Shown in pieces: positions 25,714-35,873 of a stretch of DNA of 64,000 nucleotides; within the stretch, counting starts at the first letter, position 1; the number at the start of each line of letters is the position of its first letter. The stretch spans positions 1 to 64,000 of the forward strand of contig JAHYIR010000006.1 in the NCBI GenBank assembly GCA_019429305.1. Direction: 5' to 3'. The translations under genes were made by a program, and so were the position numbers. The DNA comes from Candidatus Cloacimonadota bacterium (GTDB lineage: Bacteria; Cloacimonadota; Cloacimonadia; Cloacimonadales; JAJBBL01). The notes below the pieces were generated by a model. That model ran no database searches. It worked only from the letters and a program-made list of their open reading frames with translations, and was not told where the DNA came from.

Positions 25714-28700
25714 ATGATTCAAAAACTATCGCTGATCTCATTATCTCTTCTATCAGCTATTGTCCTGCTGGCTATCCCTGTGGTAAGTGGGGATGTTATA
25801 GACAATGGATCGGATAAGGATATTCAGGAGGTTTATTATCAAACATCAAGAGAAGATGTTTTGCCAGAGATCATAACCCTTTCTGATGATCGGGAAGAAT
25901 ATAGAAGTTATATTCAGTTGTATTTGCCCGGTGTGCCGGTAATCAGGAATAATTATATTGATGTTTATAAAATCCCGCCAGGACTCTCCACTTATCGCAA
26001 CAATGCCTATTTTCATAACGGCTTGAGGATTACGATGGTCAAAGAAATAGATCCCGAAGCTAAGAGGATCATTCTGAGAGTAAAGTTTTCTGCTAACATA
26101 GAATTGTATTATCCGGTAGAACTAACTTTCATGAGATATACTGAGAATCTGTTTCGAGCAAAATTCAATGCTATGCTCCAGGAAAAGATGCAGACACTCT
26201 TAGAAGATGAAACACGGGAACAACAGACAGGGCTAATACCTGAGATCGTTTTTGATTTGCCTGCTTTACCCAGATCAGTCCGGCGTTTTATTGGAGACCG
26301 TCCCACAAGGTTAAATCTTTCCGGAAGTCAGAAACTTACGATATCGGGCAGCAGTACCAAAAGGGAAGATAGGCGGCTCACTGAGACCGGACAAGGATCG
26401 AGTTTTTCCTTAGATATGCGGCAGGATCTGAATCTTCTGCTGCGGGGAACAATCGGGGAAAAGATCTTTGTCAATGTTCGCCATACTTCGGCAACAGATA
26501 CTCCTTTCGGTGACCCCAGTATGATCGAGATAGAGTATCGGGGAGATGAAGATGAGATCATCCAGTCCATAAAAGCGGGGAATATATCCCTGGCATTAAC
26601 CGGTTCAGAGTTTATTCGTTATTCGGCATCTTCGACAGGGCTCTTTGGGGTGAGAGGAGATTTTCAACTGGGTGATCTAACGATCACAGCTATAGCGAGT
26701 AAAGAGGAAGCGGAGAGACTCTCCCGAAGATTTACCGGTACTGATGCTGCGGACTCTCTGCAATACCGGAGTCGTGATTTTGTCAACAGGACGCATTATT
26801 ATGTGACCAATCCCTATGATCTCTATTTATTATATGAGGAGGGGGAACAGGGAGCTTTGACAGGATATGCCAATAATGCCATAAAAACAACCAATGACGG
26901 CTCATGGATCATTGCTGATCCGAACCTTTTACCGGAGAGAAATCAACTTTTCCGGGTCTATTTAGATACCGGACAGCAAACTCATAATGTTAACGTCGTT
27001 GATGGTTGGGAGATCGGCGAAGACCCTACTCAATTTGAACCATACAAGTTCGAGATCCTGGAAGAGGCAATAGACTTCTATGTGGATTATGATACCGGGA
27101 TAATAACCATGAACCGGATGATAGATCGTCTAAACACTCTGGGTGTTGTTTATACTCAAAGAGACGGTATTCAGATCGGTGATCCTAATGAAAATCAACT
27201 CTTTGTTAAGATCATCAGGAGAAGTAATCAAAATGTAAATGATCCAGATACATGGCCCTTGCAGGTGAGAAATATGTATAATCTGAACAGAAGAAATATT
27301 CAGAATGAGGGCTTCCGGCTGAATTTCTTTACGCGAAATCCCGACGGAACGTTGAACTACTATGTTGATGACAGTATTGTTCCGGGTGGTTTAGAGATCA
27401 ATGACTATCTGAGAATGGATACGAATCTGGATCAGGTCATTAATGGCTGGGACACAACTGTTAATTTAACGGACGGGTTCATTATTCTACCCTTCATTGA
27501 ACCTTTCAGAGCTTTTCCCGATAATATTATTTATGAACAAGAGACGTTCAGCTCTGCAGATTGGGAACTGCTGACGGTCTATCTTTCTGTTGTCGGTAAA
27601 GTGGGAAGAGACAGGATCGAATTGGGTCAGATGAATATTTTACCCGGTTCAGTCAGGGTAGTTGTTGACGGAGAAACATTACAAGAAAATGTGCACTTTT
27701 TAGTGGATTATGACTTTGGCAACATCAGTTTTCTGACTGAAAAAGGGAAAAACCCCGATTCGGTGATCGAAATAAATTATGAATACAGACCTCTCTTTGC
27801 CGTAGAGTCAAAAACGTTGATGGGGATGAGAGCAGACTGGAAGTTCAGTGATATAGCTCAAGTGGGAGGAACCTTTATCTACCATGCCGAGAGGGTGTCT
27901 GACCGAAGACCAAGGATCGGCAGCGAGAACAGAACTCTGATCATGGCTGACATAGACGGCAGGATCGAGTTTGATCCACCCATACTGACCAAAATGGTTG
28001 ATATGATCCCCCTGGTACGTACTGATGTTGATTCCCGCGTTCGGTTATCCGGTGAAGTTGCTGTGACAATGCCCAATATATACGGGCATAAGGATCAACC
28101 AGATAGAAAAGAAGCCTATTTGGATGATATGGAGACCATAGTTGATACTTATCCGTTAGGTCTGACCCGGGGAGGGTGGTCTCCAGCCAGTAAACCGGTG
28201 AATGTCGGTTCAATGAGAGCCAGACCCAACTGGTATAATCCCGACAATATATATGCTGAAGAGGTTTATAGTCCGGAATTTTTAACGGCTAAAGAGAGAA
28301 GAGAAAGAGTGCAGGTCCTGACCTTGAGAGCTGTGCCTCCGGAAATCTCCAATCCGGATATTGTTAACCAGTATTGGGCTGGAATTATGCGGTTTCTGGG
28401 TAATGAGATAGATTTTTCGGAGAAGAAATATCTGGAAGTATTGGTCAAAGTGGATCAATACCCTTTCCAGAGTTTTGAACCATCTGTGACCATGCATATT
28501 GATCTGGGAGATATCAGTGAAGACTTCTATGTCTGGAATGATGGAAAAGGGGTGCTAAACACAGAAGATGGTGCTAATGATGGCATAGTTGACGGCATTT
28601 TGCAACCTTGGGAAGATGTTGGATTGGACGGGATACCCGAAGGTCTGCCGGGTGATGATCCTGGGGATAGATTCAGCATTGAAAAGAATCAATATGGAGA

Positions 28701-31700
28701 CTATCCTTTTATTAACGGAACTTCCGGGAATGGTATTTTAGATACGGAAGACCTGAACAATAATGGTAGATTGGACATAATAAACAGATATTTTCAATAT
28801 ACGATCAACCTCAATAGCCATGAATATGAGAGTGAGTATAACGGTTGGCGGCTCTTCAGAATACCGATCGATGACTATGTTATTAAGACAGAGGTTGGCA
28901 GCTTACCCAGCTTACGAAGAATAAATTTTGCCCGGGTTTGGCTGGAAACCGAAGAGCTGACCAGGGTACAGATCGTGAAAATGGATCTTATCGGTAACAA
29001 ATGGCAAGAGGGCTATATAAAAGATATTAACACTGATAGGATCATAACCCCTCTCGAACTACAAAATAACAATGAATCAATGTCTGTGGGGGTCGTAGAT
29101 AATCAAAACAATAGAGAACACTATGTTTCGCCACCGGGTGTTACTGTTATTGAAGATGGCGTCCCCTTATTAGACCAATCTTTGACTATTGATTATCAAA
29201 ATCTGCAACAAGGTCATTATGGGCTAACAATCCAAAGATTCTTGGATACACAGAATCTCCTCTCTTATGGGAGGTTGAGATACTGGGTTTACCTGGAAAG
29301 AGAAAGAGGTGATCAGACCAATATACCCAAGGGGGATCAGCAGGTAGTTTTTCGGGTAGGAGCAGATTCTCTCAATTACTACGAGGTCCGGTATCCTGCA
29401 GAAGCTTTTTCTTACAATGCAGACGGGAACAGGATGGCTGAAAGCAATTGGCGAGAAATCGATGTTGACTTTTCCCAATTGACCTCATTGAAACAATACC
29501 TGGAGTCTATCAATGATACTTATGAAACTACAGTACCGGTCACGATCAACGGAGTTGCAGATTCTTTGACTTTAAAAGTTAGAGGTAGCAGGGTTACCTT
29601 AACTAATATCAGAGAAATGGCTGTTGGACTTGCTAATCAGGGATCACAGAGTTTTAACGGAAGGTTGTATGTTAATGAAGTGCGGGTCGCTGATCCGTAT
29701 CAAGATATCGGGTTTGCCGCTAGAACTACTTTGAACACTACTTTTGCCGATTTCTCTACTTTGAATGTTGGTCTGGTTTGGCGATCACAGAACTTTGATA
29801 CCAGTACAGCCAGAACCAGAACACCGAGAACAGCTAACGAGGAATCGATCACCTTTGACATTACTAATAGGTATAATCTTCATAAATTCCTCCCGGCTGA
29901 ATGGGGGTTTAACCTTCCTCTTACCCTAATGAGAAATCAATCCTACGGGATACCTCGCTATAAGGCAAATTCAGATATCTTAAGGGAAGATATTGCTGAT
30001 CCTGCGGAAAAGGAACGAGAAAAAAGAGAAAGCTTAACCCAAAGTGCGGAGCTATCGTTCAATCAGACGATAACTCCCCGCAGTAAATGGTTACAATATA
30101 CTCTAAGAAATACAACATTACGGGGTAATATCAGACAGAATCAAAACCTCACCTCGACCAATGCTGATACAACTATGATCTATTCCGGGAATATGACCTA
30201 TAATTTAACACTACCAAAAGAGAGTTTAGGTCTGCGCCTCGGTTCTAATTACTCGTTGTATTTTTTCCCCCAGACATTTAACAATACGATCAATTATAGA
30301 GCAGAACAGCCAAGACGCTGGCGCTGGGATACAAACTTACCGGATACTCTGGAAGTAAAATGGTCTCCAGATCGTTATGCCATTGATCGAGAAGAACTCA
30401 ATCTCTCTACAACAGTTAATTACGATCTTACCACTGACCTGAAGAGTGTCTGGGGATTTTCACAAAAAAGAGATCTGACAAGAGAATATAAACTATTTAA
30501 TCTTATCCCTATTGGTAAAGAGAATGAAAGAGACCAGAATATCACATTGAACTATACACCCAACTATCTCCCTTCTGTTTTCTCTCTCAATGCTACCGGA
30601 AGCGTGCGCTACAATGAGAGGCAAAGACCACTTCAGCAGAGTATGCCTGGACAGGAGACCGAAGAGGATTATATCTATGAATTTGAAGGTAATGTTAACC
30701 GGAATATTAGAACTAACCTTACTCTGAGAAATAGAGATATTTTGACCGGCTTTATGTCTAAACACGGCATAAGATATCGAGAACTGCCAACTACTCCGGA
30801 TTACTTCGATGAAAGAACTTTTCCCTCTGATATGATGGATGATTGGGGTGATAAAGATCTCTTTGATCAGGATAAACCGGGCTCGGGTTCAGATGATCCG
30901 TTTGGTGGTGATCCGTTTGGGAGTGGTTTCCCGGATAGAGATGAGGAAGAGAGAAAACGTCAAGACGAGATGAGAAGGCAAGAAGAAATGCGGCGACAGG
31001 AAGAATTGAGGAAAGGAGAAGAAGAAAGAAAAGATGATGAAAAACCAACTGATAAACCAACCGAAAGGATCGAAGAACAAAGATTATGGGCAAGATTATT
31101 GACCTATATTGCCAGAATTGACAATATAAACTTTACTTTTGAAAATACTTATGGAAGCCGTTATTCCAGAAGAGAAGAAAGACCTTCTTTCTTATATCAG
31201 TTGGGACTTCCCGGACAATTTGCAGATGAAAGCGAAGAATTAGATATGAAAAATGTTCGTGATGCAATTACTTTAGGTAGCGGTTATCCTATTCTGACCA
31301 ATCTTACTACTACCTGGAATTACTCTTATACAATTGATCGCAGATATTCTACTGCCAGCCAAAAAGAAATTACTACAGTATTTCCTAATGTGAGAGTTAC
31401 ACTGACAGGTTTTGAAAGAATTATCAGAGGGGAAAGATTCCTTACCGGTTCACGACTGATCAGTAACTATACACTAACGAAAAGGGTCAGAGGTCCTATT
31501 GATTGGGATAAACCTCATTGGGATAAACCTGCTGCGGAATCTCATACCTACAGTTTTACTCCACTACTCTCCTGGCAAGCTAATTGGATCTCGAATATTA
31601 CTTCAACGTTAGCTTATAACTTTTCTCAGTCACAAACAACTACTTTTAGAGAAACTTTTGACGCTGTGCAAACTACAAATAACAGTGGTCTGAATGCCTC

Positions 31701-32013
31701 TGTTTCCTACTCTTTTAGATCACCACAAGGGATTAAATTACCTTTCTTCGGACAAAGAATGCCGATAACCAATGAACTGACAACTGAGCTCGGTGGCAGT
31801 TGGGATACATCCAAGAGCACCAATAAAGGTATGCAAGACACCATTGTTGATCGCCATACTTCACGATATACTATCAGTCCTCGTGTGTCTTATAACTTCA
31901 GCCAAAATATCAAAGGTGGACTCCTGAGCAGTTACGAAAACAATCATGATAAATTGAGAGACGAGAAACTAAAGATCTTCTCTCTCAGTATGTGGGTTGA
32001 AATTATATTTTAG
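25714..32013 (+). CDS. sprA: SprA/Sov-type Type IX secretion outer-membrane translocon
   Basis: 2099 residues with a signal peptide (LISLSLLSAIVLLAIPVVSG). SprA is the giant beta-barrel through which T9SS cargo crosses the outer membrane. Family features include the N-terminal block LSGSQKLTISGSST, then FVNVRHTSATDTPFGDP, repeated barrel strands (aromatic/polar alternation, many TNR/NY turns), and YLDDMETIVDTYPLG, matching the 'YIDDFE' region of SprA. The C-terminal strand ends LSMWVEIIF. It is somewhat shorter than the roughly 2400-residue Flavobacterium protein. An unusual charged segment (EERKRQDEMRRQEEMRR and beyond, residues about 1745-1790) sits between strands. It lies between coaX and mfd, close to a cargo gene. 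Confidence 0.92.
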   Translation: MIQKLSLISLSLLSAIVLLAIPVVSGDVIDNGSDKDIQEVYYQTSREDVLPEIITLSDDREEYRSYIQLYLPGVPVIRNNYIDVYKIPPGLSTYRNNAYFHNGLRITMVKEIDPEAKRIILRVKFSANIELYYPVELTFMRYTENLFRAKFNAMLQEKMQTLLEDETREQQTGLIPEIVFDLPALPRSVRRFIGDRPTRLNLSGSQKLTISGSSTKREDRRLTETGQGSSFSLDMRQDLNLLLRGTIGEKIFVNVRHTSATDTPFGDPSMIEIEYRGDEDEIIQSIKAGNISLALTGSEFIRYSASSTGLFGVRGDFQLGDLTITAIASKEEAERLSRRFTGTDAADSLQYRSRDFVNRTHYYVTNPYDLYLLYEEGEQGALTGYANNAIKTTNDGSWIIADPNLLPERNQLFRVYLDTGQQTHNVNVVDGWEIGEDPTQFEPYKFEILEEAIDFYVDYDTGIITMNRMIDRLNTLGVVYTQRDGIQIGDPNENQLFVKIIRRSNQNVNDPDTWPLQVRNMYNLNRRNIQNEGFRLNFFTRNPDGTLNYYVDDSIVPGGLEINDYLRMDTNLDQVINGWDTTVNLTDGFIILPFIEPFRAFPDNIIYEQETFSSADWELLTVYLSVVGKVGRDRIELGQMNILPGSVRVVVDGETLQENVHFLVDYDFGNISFLTEKGKNPDSVIEINYEYRPLFAVESKTLMGMRADWKFSDIAQVGGTFIYHAERVSDRRPRIGSENRTLIMADIDGRIEFDPPILTKMVDMIPLVRTDVDSRVRLSGEVAVTMPNIYGHKDQPDRKEAYLDDMETIVDTYPLGLTRGGWSPASKPVNVGSMRARPNWYNPDNIYAEEVYSPEFLTAKERRERVQVLTLRAVPPEISNPDIVNQYWAGIMRFLGNEIDFSEKKYLEVLVKVDQYPFQSFEPSVTMHIDLGDISEDFYVWNDGKGVLNTEDGANDGIVDGILQPWEDVGLDGIPEGLPGDDPGDRFSIEKNQYGDYPFINGTSGNGILDTEDLNNNGRLDIINRYFQYTINLNSHEYESEYNGWRLFRIPIDDYVIKTEVGSLPSLRRINFARVWLETEELTRVQIVKMDLIGNKWQEGYIKDINTDRIITPLELQNNNESMSVGVVDNQNNREHYVSPPGVTVIEDGVPLLDQSLTIDYQNLQQGHYGLTIQRFLDTQNLLSYGRLRYWVYLERERGDQTNIPKGDQQVVFRVGADSLNYYEVRYPAEAFSYNADGNRMAESNWREIDVDFSQLTSLKQYLESINDTYETTVPVTINGVADSLTLKVRGSRVTLTNIREMAVGLANQGSQSFNGRLYVNEVRVADPYQDIGFAARTTLNTTFADFSTLNVGLVWRSQNFDTSTARTRTPRTANEESITFDITNRYNLHKFLPAEWGFNLPLTLMRNQSYGIPRYKANSDILREDIADPAEKEREKRESLTQSAELSFNQTITPRSKWLQYTLRNTTLRGNIRQNQNLTSTNADTTMIYSGNMTYNLTLPKESLGLRLGSNYSLYFFPQTFNNTINYRAEQPRRWRWDTNLPDTLEVKWSPDRYAIDREELNLSTTVNYDLTTDLKSVWGFSQKRDLTREYKLFNLIPIGKENERDQNITLNYTPNYLPSVFSLNATGSVRYNERQRPLQQSMPGQETEEDYIYEFEGNVNRNIRTNLTLRNRDILTGFMSKHGIRYRELPTTPDYFDERTFPSDMMDDWGDKDLFDQDKPGSGSDDPFGGDPFGSGFPDRDEEERKRQDEMRRQEEMRRQEELRKGEEERKDDEKPTDKPTERIEEQRLWARLLTYIARIDNINFTFENTYGSRYSRREERPSFLYQLGLPGQFADESEELDMKNVRDAITLGSGYPILTNLTTTWNYSYTIDRRYSTASQKEITTVFPNVRVTLTGFERIIRGERFLTGSRLISNYTLTKRVRGPIDWDKPHWDKPAAESHTYSFTPLLSWQANWISNITSTLAYNFSQSQTTTFRETFDAVQTTNNSGLNASVSYSFRSPQGIKLPFFGQRMPITNELTTELGGSWDTSKSTNKGMQDTIVDRHTSRYTISPRVSYNFSQNIKGGLLSSYENNHDKLRDEKLKIFSLSMWVEIIF

Positions 32014-32068
32014 AGAATGATCATCCAGAAGGTTGGTTTAGACAATTCTTTTTTAGACGGAATAGAAA

Positions 32069-35000
32069 ATGATCTATCAGTATTTGAAGCCCTATTTGGA
32101 GCGATCTAACTTCCTTAAGAAGTTCGATAATACTCTCTTACAGCAAGAAAAGGGAGTTTTATTTTACCAGCTGAATTTAACAACAAAAGCTCTTCTGTCA
32201 GCACGGATATTCGATCTTCAACAATTAAAGAAAAACGTTCTGTTTATCACAAGTGAGGATAATAGAGCTGAAGAAATCGTGGATGATCTTGTTCTGCTTT
32301 CAGGGCATGACAATATAGTATTTATACCCGATTTTGAAACACTACCTTATGAAGACAGGTCTCCTCATTTTTCTATTAGAGCTCAAAGAATAGAAGGAAT
32401 GTCGAGATTACTCAATGGGAAATCACATATAATTGTTGTTTCTATCAAAAATCTTTTGAGGATTATAGTACCCCCTAGATTGCTACGTGACAATATCATT
32501 ACACTAAAACTTGGTAATGATTATAAAATCGAGCAGCTATGTTCCAAACTGGTAAGTGTTGGGTACAAGATAGAGTCGGAAGTGTCTCAGGTAGGTGATT
32601 TTGCTCGCAGAGGGGGAATAATTGATATTTTCAGCCCTGCTAACAAATTACCGGTCAGATTGGAGTTTTTTGGCGATACCATAGATTCATGCCGATTTTT
32701 TGATCCCCAAACACAACGTTCCACAGGAGGAAAGAGAGAGATTTATACTGTTTTACCCGTGAGAGAGGTTTTTTTAGATGATATAACAACTACCGACAGC
32801 CAACTCTGGGAGAAGTTGCATAATACAGGGTTATACGAAGGGATAGAACAGGATGTATCTCTGTTATACAAAGAAACAGCAACTATCAGTGACTATGTTT
32901 CTCTTGAGGATACGGTTACTGTTTTTGATGAATATCAATTCTTAGAGAATATTGCTGAAGAACTTTATGAGGAGACTGCAGATCTATATCTTAAAAGACT
33001 CAAGGAGATTTCCCAAAAGAAGAAATCCGCAAGGCAGGAGATACCACTTCCGGAACAGATTTATTCCAATTTAGATAGTTTTGTAAAAAAAATCTCATCA
33101 CACAGTTATTACTTTTTATCGGCATTCCTTCAGCAGCATAAGCTAATAAAGAGTTCTCAGATGAGTTCATTTTCTTCACAGAGCAGCATGAATGGAGAAC
33201 TCAATATACTCAGAAAGGTCTTAGACAGCAAGATTTCAGAAGGTTGGCAGATCATAATCCAATCCGATAATATCAGCCAGAGTAAACGTATGCAGGAGCT
33301 ATTGGTCGATCAAGAAGATAAAATTGAATTTTCTATCGGGGTACTTCATCGCGGTTTTAATATCGAAGATGCCAAATTAGCTCTCTTTACCGATCATGAG
33401 ATTTTCAATCGTTATAAACAGAAGAGGTTTCAGGAATACTTTGCTACAGGCGAAACTATCATTGATTATGAAACCTTAAATCCCGGTGATTATATTGTTC
33501 ATGTAGATCATGGGATAGGAATATATGAAGGTCTCAAATTGATGCAGGTCAATGGCATCAATATCGAATGCCTCTCAATTCGCTATGCTGAAGATGCGAG
33601 GGTTTATGTTCCAACCTTTCAGTTACAGCTTGTAAATCGTTTTGTTGCCGATGAAGGGGTCAAACCTGAGATCAGTAAATTAGGGAGCAAACGTTGGGAT
33701 GCAGTAAAAAATAGAGCAAAGAAACAGATTGAACTGATCGCAGATGATTTGGTGAGACTGTACGCTGAACGGCAGGCAAGAACCGGTATTTCTTGCGAAA
33801 CAGATTCGGTCTGGCAGAATGATCTGGAGAGTTCTTTCATCTATGAAGATACTCCGGATCAAAGAAGAGCAACAGAAGAGATCAAGACCGATATGGAACA
33901 AGTTAAGCCGATGGAGAGATTGTTATGTGGCGATGTCGGTTTTGGCAAGACCGAAGTTGCGATCAGAGCGGCTTTTAAAGCTATTACAAGTGGCTGGCAG
34001 GTAGCAGTCCTTGTCCCTACTACTCTCTTAGCTGAACAGCATTATCTTGTCTTTCGGGAGCGATTAGCCCAATATCCGGTAAATATTGCTATGTTCAGCA
34101 GATTCAGGACAGCGAAGCATCTGAAAGAAGATGTGAAGAAGATCGGAACTGGTGAGATTGATATTGCTATCGGAACACATCGTCTCTTTTCCAAGGATAT
34201 AAAATTCAAGAAATTAGGACTGCTGATTATAGACGAAGAGCACCGTTTTGGGGTCAGACACAAAGAGACATTAAGAAAACTCAAAGTGAACGTAGACACT
34301 CTCTATATGTCAGCAACTCCTATACCAAGAACTTTAAGTATGGCTCTTGCCAAGTTCAAAGAGATGTCATTAATGCAAACCTCTCCCAAAGCAAGATTAC
34401 CGATCAGGACTGTGATCATCCCTTATGATCGGGGGATTATCAAAGATGCTATATTACGCGAATTGGAACGTGGAGGACAGATACTTTTTCTGCATAATCG
34501 AGTCGAAACAATTGACAGCATAGCGGATGAACTAAGAGAACTTCTTCCTAAAGTCAGAATAGCAGTGGGACATGGTCAGCTACCGGAGAGATTATTAGAA
34601 AAAGTTATGCTCGATTTCTATGATAAGCAGTTCGATGTTCTCGTAGCCACTACCATTATAGAATCGGGAATTGATATACCCAATGCCAATACAATAATAA
34701 TAAATCGTTCTGATATGTTCGGTTTGGCTCAATTATATCAGCTGCGAGGAAGAGTTGGCAGAAGCAACAGACGAGCTTATGCCTATTTCATTATCCCGAA
34801 ACATCTTAAGGATGAAGCGAGAAAAAGATTGGAAGCTTTAACGGAGTATAATGCTCTCGGTTCGGGATACCAAATTGCTATGAGGGATTTAGAACTACGT
34901 GGTGCCGGCACTCTATTAGGTACCAAGCAGAGTGGAGTTATTCAAGCAATTGGTTTTAACTATTACAACAAACTACTATCAGAAGCGGTCAGCAATCTTC

Positions 35001-35641
35001 TCCCTGTTGCAGAAGAGTTGGCTTCGTCGAGCTCGGAAGCAGCCACCCCGATGAAATGGAAAAAGGATTTCATAGGGCAGGCGAAGAAGTGTTTTCCTCG
35101 GTTGGCTTCAGGTGATATTAGACCGAGCTCAAAACCGATGATCTGGGAAGACGAGAAGGTAAAATATAAAGAGAGACTGCAGATTGATGCCGATTTCTTT
35201 TTCCCGGCTAACTTTATCAAGGATGAAAGAATCCGGCTCGAATTCTATCAAAGAATGCTTGATTTTGAGGATGTTCATGAATTTAACGATCTGGAAGAAG
35301 AATTGAGAGATCGTTTCGGTTCTATACCGGAACCTGCTCAAAGAGGCATAAAATTCTACCGTCTGAGATTGCTGGCTAAGAAAGTCAATTTAGAGGGATT
35401 CCAGATCAAAAAAGGAAGGATATTAATTGAATTTGCTCATAACTTTATCCCTTCCCAGCAAAAGATTGAAAAGATGATCAAAAAGATCAAGTATCCGGTT
35501 GATTTTGATGCCTCCGGTAAGAGATTAAAAATGAGCATCAGCTTGACAGATCTTGAGACAAAACCTGTTACCAAAAGGCAATCTGAACAACTGTTCAATT
35601 ATGCCGAAGGAATCCTGTTACTTTTAGCGGAAGTAACCTAA
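32069..35641 (+). CDS. mfd: Transcription-repair coupling factor Mfd
   Basis: 1190 residues, near full length. It removes RNA polymerase stalled at lesions and recruits UvrA. Visible are the N-terminal UvrB-like module (VGYKIESEVSQVGDFARRGGIIDIFS) and the polymerase-interacting domain (NPGDYIVHVDHGIGIYEGL). The RecG-like translocase follows, with Walker A GDVGFGKTEVA, DEEHRFG, SATPIPRTL and the QLRGRVGRSNRRAYAY motif VI. The C-terminal TRCF domain ends the protein. It starts 55 bases after sprA, without an obvious promoter of its own. Confidence 0.97.
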   Translation: MIYQYLKPYLERSNFLKKFDNTLLQQEKGVLFYQLNLTTKALLSARIFDLQQLKKNVLFITSEDNRAEEIVDDLVLLSGHDNIVFIPDFETLPYEDRSPHFSIRAQRIEGMSRLLNGKSHIIVVSIKNLLRIIVPPRLLRDNIITLKLGNDYKIEQLCSKLVSVGYKIESEVSQVGDFARRGGIIDIFSPANKLPVRLEFFGDTIDSCRFFDPQTQRSTGGKREIYTVLPVREVFLDDITTTDSQLWEKLHNTGLYEGIEQDVSLLYKETATISDYVSLEDTVTVFDEYQFLENIAEELYEETADLYLKRLKEISQKKKSARQEIPLPEQIYSNLDSFVKKISSHSYYFLSAFLQQHKLIKSSQMSSFSSQSSMNGELNILRKVLDSKISEGWQIIIQSDNISQSKRMQELLVDQEDKIEFSIGVLHRGFNIEDAKLALFTDHEIFNRYKQKRFQEYFATGETIIDYETLNPGDYIVHVDHGIGIYEGLKLMQVNGINIECLSIRYAEDARVYVPTFQLQLVNRFVADEGVKPEISKLGSKRWDAVKNRAKKQIELIADDLVRLYAERQARTGISCETDSVWQNDLESSFIYEDTPDQRRATEEIKTDMEQVKPMERLLCGDVGFGKTEVAIRAAFKAITSGWQVAVLVPTTLLAEQHYLVFRERLAQYPVNIAMFSRFRTAKHLKEDVKKIGTGEIDIAIGTHRLFSKDIKFKKLGLLIIDEEHRFGVRHKETLRKLKVNVDTLYMSATPIPRTLSMALAKFKEMSLMQTSPKARLPIRTVIIPYDRGIIKDAILRELERGGQILFLHNRVETIDSIADELRELLPKVRIAVGHGQLPERLLEKVMLDFYDKQFDVLVATTIIESGIDIPNANTIIINRSDMFGLAQLYQLRGRVGRSNRRAYAYFIIPKHLKDEARKRLEALTEYNALGSGYQIAMRDLELRGAGTLLGTKQSGVIQAIGFNYYNKLLSEAVSNLLPVAEELASSSSEAATPMKWKKDFIGQAKKCFPRLASGDIRPSSKPMIWEDEKVKYKERLQIDADFFFPANFIKDERIRLEFYQRMLDFEDVHEFNDLEEELRDRFGSIPEPAQRGIKFYRLRLLAKKVNLEGFQIKKGRILIEFAHNFIPSQQKIEKMIKKIKYPVDFDASGKRLKMSISLTDLETKPVTKRQSEQLFNYAEGILLLLAEVT

Positions 35642-35794
35642 ACTGATATCTATACTGCTGGTACTGTCCAAAGTCCGTTTTAAGTGTGAAGGTTTCAAAG
35701 GATATCCCGAAACACATCACTCTTTACTCCTTACTTTTATTCTAACTATAGTTTTTCTCCTCAATTTATCAATGATCTTCAATCTACCTATTCC

Positions 35795-35824
35795 TTGACA
35801 TAAACTTAGCTATTTTTTTTATAT
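35795..35824 (+). promoter_or_regulatory. Promoter for the ABC exporter gene
   Basis: A perfect TTGACA (35795-35800) is followed after 18 bases by TTATAT (35819-35824), about 50 bases ahead of the ATG at 35874. The surrounding 232-base gap between mfd and this gene shows no gene or other structure. A similar 'TTCCTTGAC' context precedes the cargo gene at 53374. Confidence 0.55.
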
Positions 35825-35873
35825 CAAAAACAGATCCTCATTTAATTATGAGAATCTTTCAGGATTACCGTCA

